Assembly: GCA_963755335.1 (NCBI GenBank) | Contig: CAVWJW010000004.1 | Location: 508,482-572,481, forward strand | Source of the DNA: UBA10649 sp963755335 | GTDB lineage: Bacteria; Actinomycetota; Actinomycetes; S36-B12 | DNA: 64,000 nt | Reading direction: 5' to 3' | In this document: piece by piece, positions 35,684 to 46,779 of the stretch | Layout of the letters: each line of letters begins with the position of its first letter | How positions within the stretch are numbered: the stretch's first letter is position 1 | Program-made: the position numbers and the translations under genes | The notes under the pieces: generated by a model | What the model was told of the DNA's origin: nothing | What the model saw: the letters and a program-made list of their open reading frames with translations, nothing else | The model's database searches: none

Positions 35684-36733
35684 TCAGTACTTGCGCGAAT
35701 CGAGTACAGCAGCGGCCTGATCCTGCGTGAAGTTTCCGTCCTCCACGAAGTTCGCCTTCTCCACTGGATTCCCCGCAAGCACGTCCTTGACCAGGCCCGC
35801 GGCGAGTTCGCCCAGCAGCGGGTTGCACTCGACGATGTAGTTGATCTTGCCCGCGGCAAGAGCAGCCATACCGTCGTGGACCGCATCGATCGAGATGATG
35901 TTGATGTCCTTGCCGGGCACCGCGCCCGCGGCCTCGATCGCTTCGATGGCACCCAGTGCCATGTCGTCGTTGTGCGCGAATACCAGGTCGATGCCGTCTG
36001 CCCCGTACTTCTGCAGGAAGCCCTCCATGACCTTCTTGCCACCGTCCCGGGTGAAGTCGCCGGTCTGGGAGTCGATCTTCTGGATCTTGCTCCCAGCGAT
36101 GGCCTCGTCGAAGCCAGCGGCCCGGTCATTCGCCGGAGCAGAGCCCGTGGTGCCCTCGAGCACGACCATCTTCGTGTCCTTGTCGCCGTACTGCTCCTTT
36201 GCCCACGTTCCGGCGGTCACGCCCTCCTTCTTGAAGTCGAGACCAACCCAGCTCGCGAAGAGCGTGTCTGGGGCCGAGACCGTGCGGTCTTCGAGGACGA
36301 CCGGGATCTTCGCGTCGGCTGCCTCCTTCAGCACGCCGTCCCATCCGTCGGCGACGATCGGGGACATCACGATCGCGTCGACCTTCTGGTTGATGAACGA
36401 GCGGACCGCAGCGATCTGGGCAGCCGGATCGTTGTCGGCGGCGTTGAAGGTCAGATCAAAGCCGTTGGCCGCCGAGAAGGCTGCCTTCATGGACTCCGTG
36501 TTCGCCGAACGCCAGCCGCTCTCCGACCCCGTCTGGGCGAACCCGACCTTGATCGGCGCTCCGCTTGTCGATGCGGGCGCACTCGCGGCGGCTGAGGCGG
36601 CCGAGCTCGCAGCTGTTGAGGCGGCGGCAGAACTGCTCGAAGACGAGCTCGTGCTGCTGCCGCAGGCGGTGAGCGCGAGGGCTAGCGTCGCGACCCCCGC
36701 AACGATCATCTTCGTTCGGTTGATAAGTACCAC
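35684..36733 (-). CDS. Pentose/furanose-binding lipoprotein (YtfQ-like)
   Basis: 349 aa. GTG 36733 follows AGGAGG with a 6-nt spacer, which decides the start; the frame is open further upstream but reads as noise. The lipobox is LALTAC (Cys24), then a Ser/Ala linker, then a Peripla_BP_4 fold: VGFAQTGSESGWRSANTESM, IVMSPIVADGWDGVLKEAAD and LVFAHNDDMALGAIEAIEAA closely resemble E. coli YtfQ, which binds galactofuranose. Next to araBDA, arabinofuranose or arabinose is the likely ligand (inference). Confidence 0.9.
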   Translation of the reverse strand: MVLINRTKMIVAGVATLALALTACGSSTSSSSSSSAAASTAASSAASAAASAPASTSGAPIKVGFAQTGSESGWRSANTESMKAAFSAANGFDLTFNAADNDPAAQIAAVRSFINQKVDAIVMSPIVADGWDGVLKEAADAKIPVVLEDRTVSAPDTLFASWVGLDFKKEGVTAGTWAKEQYGDKDTKMVVLEGTTGSAPANDRAAGFDEAIAGSKIQKIDSQTGDFTRDGGKKVMEGFLQKYGADGIDLVFAHNDDMALGAIEAIEAAGAVPGKDINIISIDAVHDGMAALAAGKINYIVECNPLLGELAAGLVKDVLAGNPVEKANFVEDGNFTQDQAAAVLDSRKY

Positions 36734-36837
36734 GTTGGTCCTCCTAAGCACGTCGTCATCTGATCGACGGGATGGACTTCTGTCAGCTGCTCCGGGAAGT
36801 CGGGGCGGCGGGCAGGCAGGGTGGCTGCCTTGGTCGC

Positions 36838-36853
36838 ATGTTAGCGCCAACAT
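36838..36853. promoter_or_regulatory. LacI-type operator for the arabinose importer operon
   Basis: ATGTTAGCGCCAACAT is a 16-bp palindrome with one mismatch, about 105 bp upstream of the SBP start. It differs from the GAGAGCGCTC sites on the element, so a different LacI protein (probably 40946-41959) should bind it. Confidence 0.7.
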
Positions 36854-36970
36854 TTTTGGATGTGCGAGATCTTCTTGATCACGTTTTGATTACGTTTCGG
36901 GTGCGAAGTCATGTTGCTACATCTTGCCAAGTTTGGTTCCATGGTCCGTCGTGGTGCTTGACATCGGCAT

Positions 36971-36984
36971 TGTTAGCGCTCACG
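36971..36984. promoter_or_regulatory. LacI-type operator for araBDA
   Basis: TGTTAGCGCTCACG shares the TGTTAGCGC half-site of the 36838 palindrome and lies 31 bp before the araB start, a position suited to block initiation. The pair is 133 bp apart in the divergent promoter. Confidence 0.65.
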
Positions 36985-37014
36985 ATGGGCGCGCACACGG
37001 AGTGAGGAGCATCG

Positions 37015-38691
37015 GTGTCGGACGGCAGTGAGCGCTATGTGGTGGGAGTGGACTTCGGCTCCCTGTCGGGACGTGTCGTTGTCGTGCGCGTCGCGGACGG
37101 AGCCGAGATCGGCTCCGCCACCCACGAGTACGCGCATGGGGTACTGGATCGAGTCCTTCCCGACGGGGCGACGCTGCTCGCACCGGAGTGGGCCCTTCAA
37201 GTCCCCCAGGACTACGTGGATGTCCTCCGGTTCGCCGTGCCGGCTGCCCTCGCGGCAACTGGCGTGGACCCAGCCAAGGTCATCGGCATCGGCACGGACT
37301 TCACCGCCTGCACGATGGTCCCCGTCAAATCCGATGGGACGCCACTGAACGAGATCCCCGAGTTTGCGGCCAATCCCCACGCTTTCGTCAAGTTGTGGAA
37401 GCATCATGCAGCCCAGCCACAGGCCGACCGAATCAACGCTGTGGCTCACTTGCGTGGTGAGCCATGGATCGCAAGATACGGCGGCCTGATCTCCTCCGAG
37501 TGGGAGTTCGCCAAAGGACTGCAAATTCTTGAGGAGGCCCCAGAGGTATACGAGGCCATGGACAAGTGGGTCGAGGCGGCGGACTGGATTGTATGGAAGC
37601 TCAGCGGCGAGTATGTGCGGAACGCCTGCACGGCGGGATACAAGGGCATCCTCCAGGACGGCCAGTATCCATCGAGGGACTTCCTCGCGGAGCTCAACCC
37701 GCGATTCGCGGACTTCGTCACGGACAAGGTCGAGCATCCGATCGGGCAACTCGGCACGAAGGCGGGGTGCCTCACGCACGAAGCCGCCGGATGGACGGGT
37801 CTGCCCGCCGGGATTGCCGTCGCCGTGGGCAACGTGGACGCGCACGTCACGGCGCCCGCCGCGCGGGCGATCGCTCCCGGGCAGATGGTTGCGATCATGG
37901 GCACATCCACGTGCCACGTCATTAACGGCACTTCGCTGCATGAGGTTCCCGGCATGTGCGGCGTTGTCGACGGAGGCATCACCGAGGGTCTTTGGGGTTA
38001 CGAAGCCGGTCAGAGCGGAGTCGGGGACATCTTCGGGTGGTTCGTAGACAACTGCATACCCGCGGAGTACGAGGCGGCGGCGGCCGAGCGCGGCATGGGC
38101 ATCCATGAGTACCTGACTGCGCTGGCCCAACTGCAGGAGGTTGGCGAGCACGGCCTGGTCGCCCTGGACTGGCATAGCGGGAACCGCTCCGTCCTCGTCG
38201 ACCACGAACTTTCCGGTGTCATGGTCGGGCAGACGCTGCTCACCCGCCCAGAGGATCAGTACCGAGCGCTCATGGAGGCGACCGCCTTCGGCACCCGTCG
38301 CATTATCGAAGAATTCAATGAGTCCGGTGTCCCGGTTACCGAACTCATCGTCGCTGGGGGATTGTTGAAGAACGCCTTCCTCATGCAGACCTATGCCGAC
38401 GTCACGAAGCTCCCGCTGAGCACGGTCGCATCAAGTCAAGGCCCCGCGTTGGGGTCGGCTATCCATGCAGCCGTTGCTGCCGGCGCTTACGCCAACGTCG
38501 CGGATGCGTCCGAAGCGATGGGCCGCTCCAACAAGGGTGTCTATCAGCCGAACCCCGATGTCGCCGAGGCATACGACGCTCTCTACGCCGACTATCTCCT
38601 GCTGCACGACTACTTCGGTCGCGGAACGAATGACGTCATGCACCGGCTCAAGGCACGCAAGCGCGCCATCGCGGAAGGACGTCGGTCGTGA
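37015..38691 (+). CDS. araB: L-ribulokinase
   Basis: 558 aa FGGY kinase that phosphorylates L-ribulose. N-terminal phosphate motif VVGVDFGSLSGRVVVVRVA; central IGIGTDFTACTMVPVKSDGTPL and MVAIMGTSTCHVINGTSLHE; C-terminal FGGY domain with IVAGGLLKNAFLMQTYADV. The TSTCH block is characteristic of AraB rather than xylulokinase. Start GTG 37015 lies after GAGGAG. It overlaps araD by ATGA-type coupling (38688-38691), and is divergent from the YtfQ-like operon. Confidence 0.95.
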   Translation: MSDGSERYVVGVDFGSLSGRVVVVRVADGAEIGSATHEYAHGVLDRVLPDGATLLAPEWALQVPQDYVDVLRFAVPAALAATGVDPAKVIGIGTDFTACTMVPVKSDGTPLNEIPEFAANPHAFVKLWKHHAAQPQADRINAVAHLRGEPWIARYGGLISSEWEFAKGLQILEEAPEVYEAMDKWVEAADWIVWKLSGEYVRNACTAGYKGILQDGQYPSRDFLAELNPRFADFVTDKVEHPIGQLGTKAGCLTHEAAGWTGLPAGIAVAVGNVDAHVTAPAARAIAPGQMVAIMGTSTCHVINGTSLHEVPGMCGVVDGGITEGLWGYEAGQSGVGDIFGWFVDNCIPAEYEAAAAERGMGIHEYLTALAQLQEVGEHGLVALDWHSGNRSVLVDHELSGVMVGQTLLTRPEDQYRALMEATAFGTRRIIEEFNESGVPVTELIVAGGLLKNAFLMQTYADVTKLPLSTVASSQGPALGSAIHAAVAAGAYANVADASEAMGRSNKGVYQPNPDVAEAYDALYADYLLLHDYFGRGTNDVMHRLKARKRAIAEGRRS

Positions 38692-39363
38692 ATGACGTAT
38701 CTCGATCCATCACCGCTCTGCGCGAGGTGGTGTGCGTCTTGAACCAGGACCTTCCACGTCACGGTCTTGTGGTCTGGACCGCGGGCAACGTTTCGGGACG
38801 AGTTCCGGGACAGGAGCTCATGGTCATCAAGCCGTCCGGAATGAGTTTCGACGAGCTCACGCCGGGGAGCATGGTTGTGACAGACCTGAACGGCGTCGTC
38901 GTGGAAGGGGACCTGACGCCGTCGTCGGACACCGGCACCCACGCATACGTGTACCGCCACATGCCGGACGTCGGGGGCATCGTTCACACGCACTCCACGT
39001 ACGCGTGCGCGTGGGCCGCGCGCGGGCAGGCGATCCCGTGCGTGCTGACGATGGTGGCCGACGAGTTCGGCGGGGACGTCCCCGTCGGCCCCTTTGCCCT
39101 GATCGGCGACGAAGCGATCGGGGAAGGCATCGTGGCCACCTTGAGCGACAGCAGATCACCGGCGGTGCTCATGCAGAACCACGGCCCCTTCACGATCGGC
39201 AAGGACGCGCGAGTCGGCCGTCAAGGCCGCCGTGATGCTCGAGGAAGTCGCCAAGGCAGTGCACCACGCCTACGCGCTCGGCGTACCGATTCCGATCCCC
39301 CAATCTGACATCGATCACCTCAGTGACCGGTACCGGAGCGTCTATGGACAGAGGCAGGAGTGA
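38688..39363 (+). CDS. araD: L-ribulose-5-phosphate 4-epimerase, frameshifted
   Basis: Class II aldolase-fold epimerase giving D-xylulose-5-P. N-terminal frame: LVVWTAGNVSGRVPGQELMV, IKPSGMSFDELTPGSMVV, zinc ligands in VHTHSTYACAW and QNHGPFTIGKDA. After about 39210 the family sequence continues in the next frame (SAVKAAVMLEEVAKAVHHAYALG…) and ends at TGA 39361. A two-base loss in a CGCGCG run, or one extra base, explains it. Read literally, the frame ends at 39308 with about 30 wrong residues. It couples to araA by TGATG. Confidence 0.88.
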
Positions 39364-40875
39364 TGAAGGTGCCCAGCAATGGCAGCAAGTCGGTCTGGTT
39401 TCTCACCGGGAGCCAGCACCTCTATGGGCCTGAGATCCTCCAGCAGGTGGCCGAACAGTCGCAGCGGATAGTCGACGAACTGAACGTGCAACGTTCCATC
39501 ACCACCTCGATCATCCCCAAGCCAGTGCTCACCGACGCAGCAGCCATCCGGCGCATCATGATCGACGCGAACTCCGATGACGGCTGTGTCGGCGTCATCG
39601 CCTGGATGCACACGTTCAGTCCCGCGAAGATGTGGATCTCCGGGCTTGACGCTCTTCGGAAGCCCCTGCTGCACCTTCATACGCAGGCCAATCGCGACCT
39701 GCCGTGGTCCACCATCGACATGGACTTCATGAACCTGAACCAGGCCGCCCACGGCGACCGAGAGTTCGGCTTCATTCAGACGCGGATGGGTGTGACCCGC
39801 AAGACGGTGTCGGGTCACGTGTCGGATCCGTCAGTGTCGGCAAGGATCGGCGAATGGGTGGTGGCCGCCAAAGGGGCGGCCGCGATCCGCTCCATGCGAC
39901 TCGCGCGTTTCGGCGACAACATGCGCAATGTTGCCGTCACCGAAGGTGACAAGGTAGAGGCCGAGATCCGGTTCGGCGTCTCAGTGAATACCTATGGAGT
40001 ATCTGAACTCGTTGAGGTCGTCGACGCGCAGGCGGACGCTGATGTGACGACGCTGTGTGAAGAGTACGACGACATCTACCAGGTCAGCCCCGAACTGCGC
40101 TGCGACGGGGATCGCCATGAGTCTCTCCGCTACGGGGCCCGCGATCGAGCTTGGACTTCGGGCCTTTCTGAACGACGGGGGATTCAGCGCGTTCACGACG
40201 AACTTCGAGGATCTTGGCGGCCTGAAGCAGCTACCAGGGCTGGGCGTCCAGCGCCTGATGGCCGACGGCTTCGGATTCGGCGGGGAGGGCGACTGGAAGA
40301 CCTCCGTGATGCTGCGCACCCTCAAGGCGGCGTCGGAAGGCATGCCGGGCGGCACCTCCTTCATGGAGGACTACACGTACAACCTCGCTCCGGGCTGCGA
40401 GAGGATCCTGGGGGCGCACATGCTGGAGGTGTGCCCGTCCATCGCGGCTGGGAAGCCCAAGTTGGAGATCCATCCGCTCGGCATCGGAAACCGGGAGGAT
40501 CCCGTCAGGCTGGTCTTCGACGCAGCACCCGGGCCGGGAGTGGTCCTTGGCATCAATGACATGGGCGATCGATTCAGGCTCGTGGCCAACGAAATCGAGG
40601 TGGTGGAGCCTGACGAGCCGCTGCCCAGACTGCCGGTGGCACGGGCGGTGTGGAAGCCCGCTCCAGACCTCCGAACCTCGACAGAGGCGTGGCTTACGGC
40701 TGGGGGGCCACACCACACCGTGTTGTCGACCGCGCTGACAACCGAGCACTTGTTCGATCTCGCAGGAATCCTTGGGACCGAACTCGTGGTCATCGACTCC
40801 GAAACGACGATGCGCCAGTTCGTTAAGGAACTGCGGTGGAACTCTGCCTTCTATCGACTCGCTCAAGGGTTGTGA
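39363..40875 (+). CDS. araA: L-arabinose isomerase, frameshifted
   Basis: AraA converts L-arabinose to L-ribulose. From ATG 39363 the first frame reads VWFLTGSQHLYGPEILQQVA, MHTFSPAKMWISGLDALRKP and RMGVTRKTVSGHVSDPSVSA. At about 40143 an extra G shifts the frame; the rest (IELGLRAFLNDGGFSAFTTN, FMEDYTYNLAPG, GAHMLEVCPSIAAGKPKLEI, HLFDLAGILGTELVVIDSET) is in the +1 frame to the stop at 40873-40875. Removing one G restores ARIELGLRAFL and a normal length of about 503 aa. If real, arabinose use would be lost. Confidence 0.92.
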
Positions 40876-40945
40876 GGCGAGTCCCACTAGAATTCCGCCG
40901 AAGCGCGCCGCGACCCACTCTCCAAACGCACGGCGAGGTGAACCC

Positions 40946-41959
40946 GTGACCGTCAGCCCGAATCGTGCTCCCTCGATGGCTGACGTGGCAGCAGTCGCCG
41001 GTGTTTCGCATCAGACAGTGTCGAGGGTTCTGAACGACCATCCCAACGTGCGTGAGCGCACCCGCCTGCGGGTGCGAGCGGCGGTCGAGGAACTCGGATA
41101 TCGACCCAACTTGGCGGCGCGGACGCTGGCGCGGGGGCACGGGAATCTGATCGGCGTTGTCGCTCAGACGTCGACGCAGTACGGACCGGTCGCGATGCGA
41201 ACCTCGATTGAGGAGTCCGCGGCTGAGATGGGGTTCGGCGTGAGTGTGGAGACCGTCCGGACGCTCGACCATGCCAGTCTCGTTGAGGCCGTCCATCGAA
41301 ACCTTGATCACGGCGTGCGGGGCATGGTCATCGTGGCGCCGGTGCCGGCGCTGCTGGGAGCGCTCGACGCGGTGCCGCCCGGCTTTCCGCTTGTCCAGAT
41401 TGATGGGGCCGGCAGCCAGGAGGTGCCCTCGGCCGGCGTCGATCAGCTCAAAGGTGCCACCTTGGCAACTCAGTACCTGCTGGACTCCGGGCACAAGACG
41501 GTCTGGCACGTGAGTGGGCCAGAGCAATCGTTCAACGGACGCGATCGAAAGGCCGCCTGGCAGGCGACCCTGGAGCGGGCGCGCGTCGAGGTGCCGCCGG
41601 CATTCACCGGGGACTGGACCGCTGAGTCAGGGTACGAAGCAGCGATGATGCTCGCCCGCATCTCGGGCGTCTCTGCCGTCTTCGCAGGCAACGATCAGAT
41701 GGCACTCGGTCTGATCAGCGGCTTGAAGCGACGCAAGATCCTTGTCCCACGCGACGTCAGCGTCGTCGGATTCGACGACATTCCAGAGGCCGCCTATTAC
41801 GAACCTCCGCTGACGACGATTCGTCAGGACTTCCTGGAAGTGGCTCGGCGGGGCCTCGCCTCGCTCGTTGCTCAGATGGATGGCACGGAGGTTCCCTTCC
41901 CGGATCTGGTGGAACCCGAACTGGTCATCCGCAAGAGCGTCTCCGCGCCCCGGCGGTAG
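40946..41959 (+). CDS. LacI-family regulator of the arabinose locus
   Basis: 337 aa. N-terminal HTH (MADVAAVAGVSHQTVSRVLN), hinge LAARTLARGHGNLIGVVAQT, effector domain with VDQLKGATLATQYLLDSGHK and VPRDVSVVGFDDIPEAAYYE. GTG 40946 has GAGGTG 5 nt upstream and gives a 10-residue lead before the HTH. It is the last gene after araBDA and is the obvious candidate to bind the TGTTAGCGC operators at 36838 and 36971. Confidence 0.9.
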   Translation: MTVSPNRAPSMADVAAVAGVSHQTVSRVLNDHPNVRERTRLRVRAAVEELGYRPNLAARTLARGHGNLIGVVAQTSTQYGPVAMRTSIEESAAEMGFGVSVETVRTLDHASLVEAVHRNLDHGVRGMVIVAPVPALLGALDAVPPGFPLVQIDGAGSQEVPSAGVDQLKGATLATQYLLDSGHKTVWHVSGPEQSFNGRDRKAAWQATLERARVEVPPAFTGDWTAESGYEAAMMLARISGVSAVFAGNDQMALGLISGLKRRKILVPRDVSVVGFDDIPEAAYYEPPLTTIRQDFLEVARRGLASLVAQMDGTEVPFPDLVEPELVIRKSVSAPRR

Positions 41960-42509
41960 CCCAAACTGGACCAGCGACTGACGATCGCGCTCGGATAGTC
42001 CCTAATGCGTCGAGCGGGAAGCCGATGCGCGCAGGAATGTCTCCTCGGGCGGAGGCGACAGCTCCTGCACAGGCCCCCAATGGAACGGCCCCCGCCGTGA
42101 CGAGGACCGCTCTGCCGCGTAGTGCGGCTGTTCGGAACAGCGAGAACGCTTCCTGTTACAAGGGTGGGCCGCACTCACCGTCCCCCGTAAGCATCTCCCT
42201 CCTCGCGTCCGAGCACAAGGACCGGTCTCTCGTCATGGCACGTTGCGGCAGTGGCCCGCTTGCAAGTCATTGCGCAGCAACAGTTCTCGGGCTGCCAACA
42301 GCCAACGTACGGTTCGGTTAGGGACGTCGGTCCTTCCCTGGCGCCTATTTCGGCCCCTACTCGTTAATCTACGGATCACCAATTCGCAGCCGCTGTGAAA
42401 TCTGCAGGTCCCGACATCGCGGACGCTGCGCCCGCCGGATCGTACGGGCGCGTAGTCCGTCGGCTCAGGCCTTCTGAGCTAGCTGTCGCGGAGGACCGTG
42501 GTTCGCTCC
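41960..42509. other. Non-coding gap between arabinose locus and MFS gene
   Basis: 550 bp without a supported gene on either strand; the short open frames show no motif. The GC content dips around 42350-42390 (cctactcgttaatctacgg). I see no tRNA, repeat or strong hairpin. It may be a scar of an older insertion. Confidence 0.4.
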
Positions 42510-43805
42510 TCATCGGACGCCCATGATCGGCAGGATCGCGACGGCTCCGAGGATGGCGAACGCCCCGGCTACGGCATACAGCACCCCGTAGCTGCCGCCA
42601 CCGATGGCCAGGATGAACGGGGCCATCGCAGGCGCGACAGCAAAGGGGAGCGCGCCGGCGATATTCATGACGCCGAGGTCCTTGGCGGCAGTGTCCTTGT
42701 TCGGCAGGACGTCGACGACGAGTGCGAGGTCGACGGCCATGTACATGCCGAAGCCGAGGCCGCTGATGGCCATCCCTACGAGGAAGCCGTTGAAGCCGCT
42801 GGCGATGGCGACGACGAAAAGGGCAAGGCCGTAGACGATTGACGCGGTCAGCACGAACACCTTGCGACGGCCTGTTCGGTCCGACATGCGGCCCCCGATG
42901 AGGGACGCGAGGACGAGCGCGATGGACTGCACGAGCGTGCCGAGGAAGATCTGATGAGCCACGTCACCCTCTGGAGTGCCGAGCTTGTCGAGAAGGTAGT
43001 ACGCCTGGAACGTCACCAGGAAGGCGTAGGCCAGGACGAGCAGGAAGCGACTCGTGAACGCCCAGGCGAAGTCCGGGTTCTTCCGCGGATTGACGTAGAA
43101 GGTGGCCATGAAGTCCCGCCGCGACCACGGCGGCCTGAGCGCTGGGGCGAGCCGACGGTCGTTCAGTGTCACTGCGAAGACAAGGATGAAGAACCCTCCG
43201 ACGGCGCACGGGACCAGGAACATGGCGAGTTGGCTGCCGGAGAGCAGTTGAACGAGGAAGGTGGCGGTCACGGACGCGATGGGCAGGCAGACGCCGAGGA
43301 TTCCGCCCACCTGACCTCGCTGGGCGACAGGGACCTGATCGGGGAGCACTGCCATCTGCGCCGCGAGCAGCGCGTTGAAGAGCATCTGGGCGATACACCA
43401 GCCGACGAGAACCACGGAAATGCTCGGGGCCAGTGCGACCACGAGGATGCCCAGGGACCCACCGACGACGCCGATCATCATCCATGGGCGCCGCATTCCC
43501 AAGCGAGAAGTCGTCCGGTCACTCAAGCGGCCGAACAGCGGATTAGCAACGATGGACACCAACGCGCCGATGCCCGTGACCAGGGCCAGGCTGCTCGGCG
43601 CCCGCTCGATTCCCACGAGGGCGTTGACCTTCAACGGCAACGTGACAAGCGCCGGCGCCATGAATACCAGGCTCGTACTCATCATCGCCAAGGCGTATAG
43701 GGAGATGAACCCCCATCCGACTCGCGGAGCGGCGACTGCTTCGGATCGCTCGACCCGAGTGAGCGAGGAGGTGCTATCTGTGGGAGGGAAGGCGTCGGGC
43801 AACAC
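42510..43805 (-). CDS. Major facilitator superfamily transporter
   Basis: 431 aa, 12 predicted helices. Motif A is clear in the TM2-3 loop (NPLFGRLSDRTTSRLGMRRP) and recurs in TM8-9 (GGRMSDRTGRRKVF), showing both halves. The N-terminal 30 residues are cytosolic. The GLGFGMYMAVDLALVVDVLP segment resembles sugar/cation symporter-like MFS proteins, but the substrate is not determined. It is divergent from the MalT-like regulator with about 210 bp between starts, so the regulator may act on it. Confidence 0.88.
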   Translation of the reverse strand: MLPDAFPPTDSTSSLTRVERSEAVAAPRVGWGFISLYALAMMSTSLVFMAPALVTLPLKVNALVGIERAPSSLALVTGIGALVSIVANPLFGRLSDRTTSRLGMRRPWMMIGVVGGSLGILVVALAPSISVVLVGWCIAQMLFNALLAAQMAVLPDQVPVAQRGQVGGILGVCLPIASVTATFLVQLLSGSQLAMFLVPCAVGGFFILVFAVTLNDRRLAPALRPPWSRRDFMATFYVNPRKNPDFAWAFTSRFLLVLAYAFLVTFQAYYLLDKLGTPEGDVAHQIFLGTLVQSIALVLASLIGGRMSDRTGRRKVFVLTASIVYGLALFVVAIASGFNGFLVGMAISGLGFGMYMAVDLALVVDVLPNKDTAAKDLGVMNIAGALPFAVAPAMAPFILAIGGGSYGVLYAVAGAFAILGAVAILPIMGVR

Positions 43806-44017
43806 GCACTCCTCAAGTCGGTGTCGACTCGGGCGTCGAAGCCGAGGTGTCGGCGAGCGCTGCCGGCGGACGTGGCGTGATCATGCGCCTGCCGAAGCGT
43901 GCCTCTCGCGTGACTGTCCCCTGAACGCGCATGACTTGTCAATGGCCGTTCCCAGCCGCCCCCGCCTGGGCTATCGTCGGCCCACACCCGACTGCGAATG
44001 CCGAGGGGGAGCCGCCG

Positions 44018-46779
44018 ATGGCCAGCCCTTGGGTTGCCACCAAGGTGAATGTGCCGCAGTTGCGCCGCGGCGTCGTGGACCGGCCCCGGCTCACCGAGCG
44101 ACTCACATCGGGGACGGGGACGCGGCTTACGCTGGTCTCCGCTCCCGCGGGGTTCGGGAAGTCCACGGCAGTGACCGCGTGGCTCGAACCAAGGGTGAAG
44201 GCGGGCGGGGCGGTCGCTTGGGTCTCCCTCGACGACTCCGACAGAGCGCCCGGTTCGTTCTGGATGTACGTCGTGCTGGCACTCCAGAAGGTCGCGCCGG
44301 ATACGGGCAGCGCCGTCCTGCAGGCGCTCGCCTCCGGTCAGCCGCCATCGACAGCTCTTGTTGCCGCCCTGGTCAACGACCTGGCGGAGCAGCCGCACGA
44401 CATCGACCTCGTGCTCGACGACTATCACCTTGCTGACGGTCCTGATGTTGCCCAGGGGATGGCATACCTCCTCGACCACCTGCCGCCGAACGTGCACGTC
44501 ATACTCACGACTCGCGCCGACCCTGACCTCCCCTTGGCTCGCCTCCGCGCTCGGGCGAACTGGTCGAGGTGCGCGCGCGTGACCTCCGCTTCAACGTCGA
44601 CGAGGCCATGCAGTACCTGAGAACGTCCGGGGTTCCTGCGCTCAGTGCCCCGGATGTCGCGAAGTTGACCGAACGAACAGAGGGGTGGGCGGCAGCGCTG
44701 CAGCTCGCTGCGCTGTCGATGCAGGGGCGCGATGATGTTGAGGGCTTCGTCGCAGGCTTCACCGGAACTGATCGGTACATCGTCGACTACCTGGTGGACG
44801 AAGTCCTCGCTCGACAGCCCGAGGATGTCCGTACCTTCCTGCTTCGCACTTCCGTGCTCGATCGCCTCACCGGCGGACTCTGCGACGCCGTCACCGGGAC
44901 CCTCGGCGGCGGCGCGATGCTCGAGCACCTCTATCGCGAGAACCTCTTCGTAGACCCACTAGACGACCAACGACTGTGGTACCGCTACCACCACTTGTTC
45001 GCCGACGTGCTGCAGACGCACCTGATGGAGAGCAGTCCGGACGTGGTGCCACTGCTCCACGAGCGGGCAAGCGCCTGGTACGCAGTCAGGGGGGACTTCG
45101 CGGCCGCCGTCCGGCACGCCCTGATCGCGGGTGACGTGCAGGGTGCGGCGGACATCGCCGAACGCGCCGCCCCCCTGCTGGAACGGGAACGCCGCGAGGT
45201 GACCGTGCGTGGCTGGGTCGACGACTTCCCCGACGGCGTGGTTCGACAGCGACCCGTGCTCGCCGTCGCCTTCATTGGTGGCCTCATGCGGGCGAACGAA
45301 TTCGCGGCGGTCGATTCACGGCTGTCCGACGTGGAGCGCTGGCTGCCGGCTATCCACGCTCGCCTGTCACGGGTGCCGGCCGCGCCGGTCGAGGGCGCGT
45401 CAGACCCCTCGAGCATGGTCGTCGTCGATGAGATGGAGCTCGCTCGTGTCCCGGCGGCCATTCACATGTACCGGGCGGCGCTTGCCCTCGTCGAAGGCGA
45501 CCTCGAGACCACCCTCCGGCGCTCGCAGCGGGCCGTCGAAGCTGCCCCATCCCACGACCGGATCATCCAGGCATCCGCGAGCGCCCTTGCCGGCCTTGCC
45601 TGCTGGGCACGAGGCGACCTCGACGAGGCGCACGGACAGTACGAGACGAGCATCGGGCACCTGCATCGAGCCGGCTACTACTCCGACGTGCTGGGCTGCA
45701 CGATCGCCCTCGCCGACCTGCGGATCACCCAAGGGCGGCTCACTGCGGCACTGCACGCCTACGAGGAGGGCGTGCAGCTCGCGAGCGACGACTCTGCCGG
45801 ACTGCGCGGGGTCGCCGACATGCACGTGGGGCTCGCTGAGATCAGCCTCGAACGTGGCGACACGCGGCGGGCGCGAGGCCACCTCGACGCGGCGCGCGAG
45901 CTCGGCGAGTCCCTGGGGCTCCCGCAGTTCCCCTACCGGTGGCGGGCCGCCTCAGCCGTGCTCGCCGAGGGTGACGGTGACCCGGACGCGGCCCTGGAAC
46001 TGCTGACCGACGCGGAGCGCGTGTACGTCGGCGACTTCTCACCTGACGTGCGTCCCCTTTACGCCCGCAAGGCCCGCATCCACGCCGCCCTCGGACATGT
46101 CAAGGAGTGCACCCGCTGGGCGGCCGACCGCCACGTCGCACCCGACCTCGCACTGACGTACGCCCGCGAATTCGAGCTGATCACTCTGGCCGAGGTGCTT
46201 CTCGCCCAGTACCGCGACCGCGGGGAAGCCAAGGATCTCGACGCGGCGCGATCGCTGCTCCTGAGACTGTCGGCGGCAACAGGGGCGGGCGGGCGACACG
46301 GGACGCTGGTCGACGTTCTCGTGCTCCAGGCACTCGCAGCCGACGCCGCTACTGACGCGACAGGGGCGATGGTCGGGTGGGAGCGTGCCGTCAGCCTCGC
46401 CGAGCCCGAACAGCACCTCCGCGCTTTCACCCGCCACGGATCCGCAATCGCATCGCTGGTGGCCCGATCCGATCACCTCAAGACTGACTCGCCGTTCTGG
46501 GAGCACCTCCAGTCAACCGCAGCGTCGTCACCGGACGAGACGGCGTCGCCCTCGCTCAGTCCCGTGGCCGGCCCCGTGGGTTCGCTCAGCGTGCGCGAGA
46601 CCGAGATCCTTCGCCTGTTGGCCACCGACCTCGATGGACCCGAGATTGCCCGTCACCTGGTGGTGTCGCTCCACACGGTGCGTACCCACACGAAGAACGT
46701 CTACGCCAAGCTCGGTGTCAACAGTCGACGAGCGGCCGTGAGTCGCGCCCGGGAACTGGGACTGCTTCCCGCTCGGTGA
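44018..46779 (+). CDS. MalT-like LuxR-family ATP-dependent regulator, frameshifted
   Basis: STAND-type regulator of about 920 aa. Walker A SAPAGFGKSTA (K48), Walker B-like IDLVLDDYHLADG, a long helical/TPR middle, and a C-terminal LuxR HTH (LSVRETEILRLLATDLDGPE, then HLVVSLHTVRTHTKNVYAKL). ATG 44018 follows GGGGGAG with a 6-nt gap. The frame changes at about 44553-44555 in a GGG run: one missing G restores RLRARGELVEVRARDLRF. Read literally, the first frame ends at 44620 and the second opens at 44569. Such regulators bind an inducer and ATP, then activate promoters; here the next two genes or the divergent MFS gene are candidates. Confidence 0.88.

Noticed and set aside
42340..42400. Possible remnant of a second attachment site (gttaatctacggatcacc)
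   Set aside because: Only a few bases resemble the tRNA-Lys core; no partner copy or integrase nearby.
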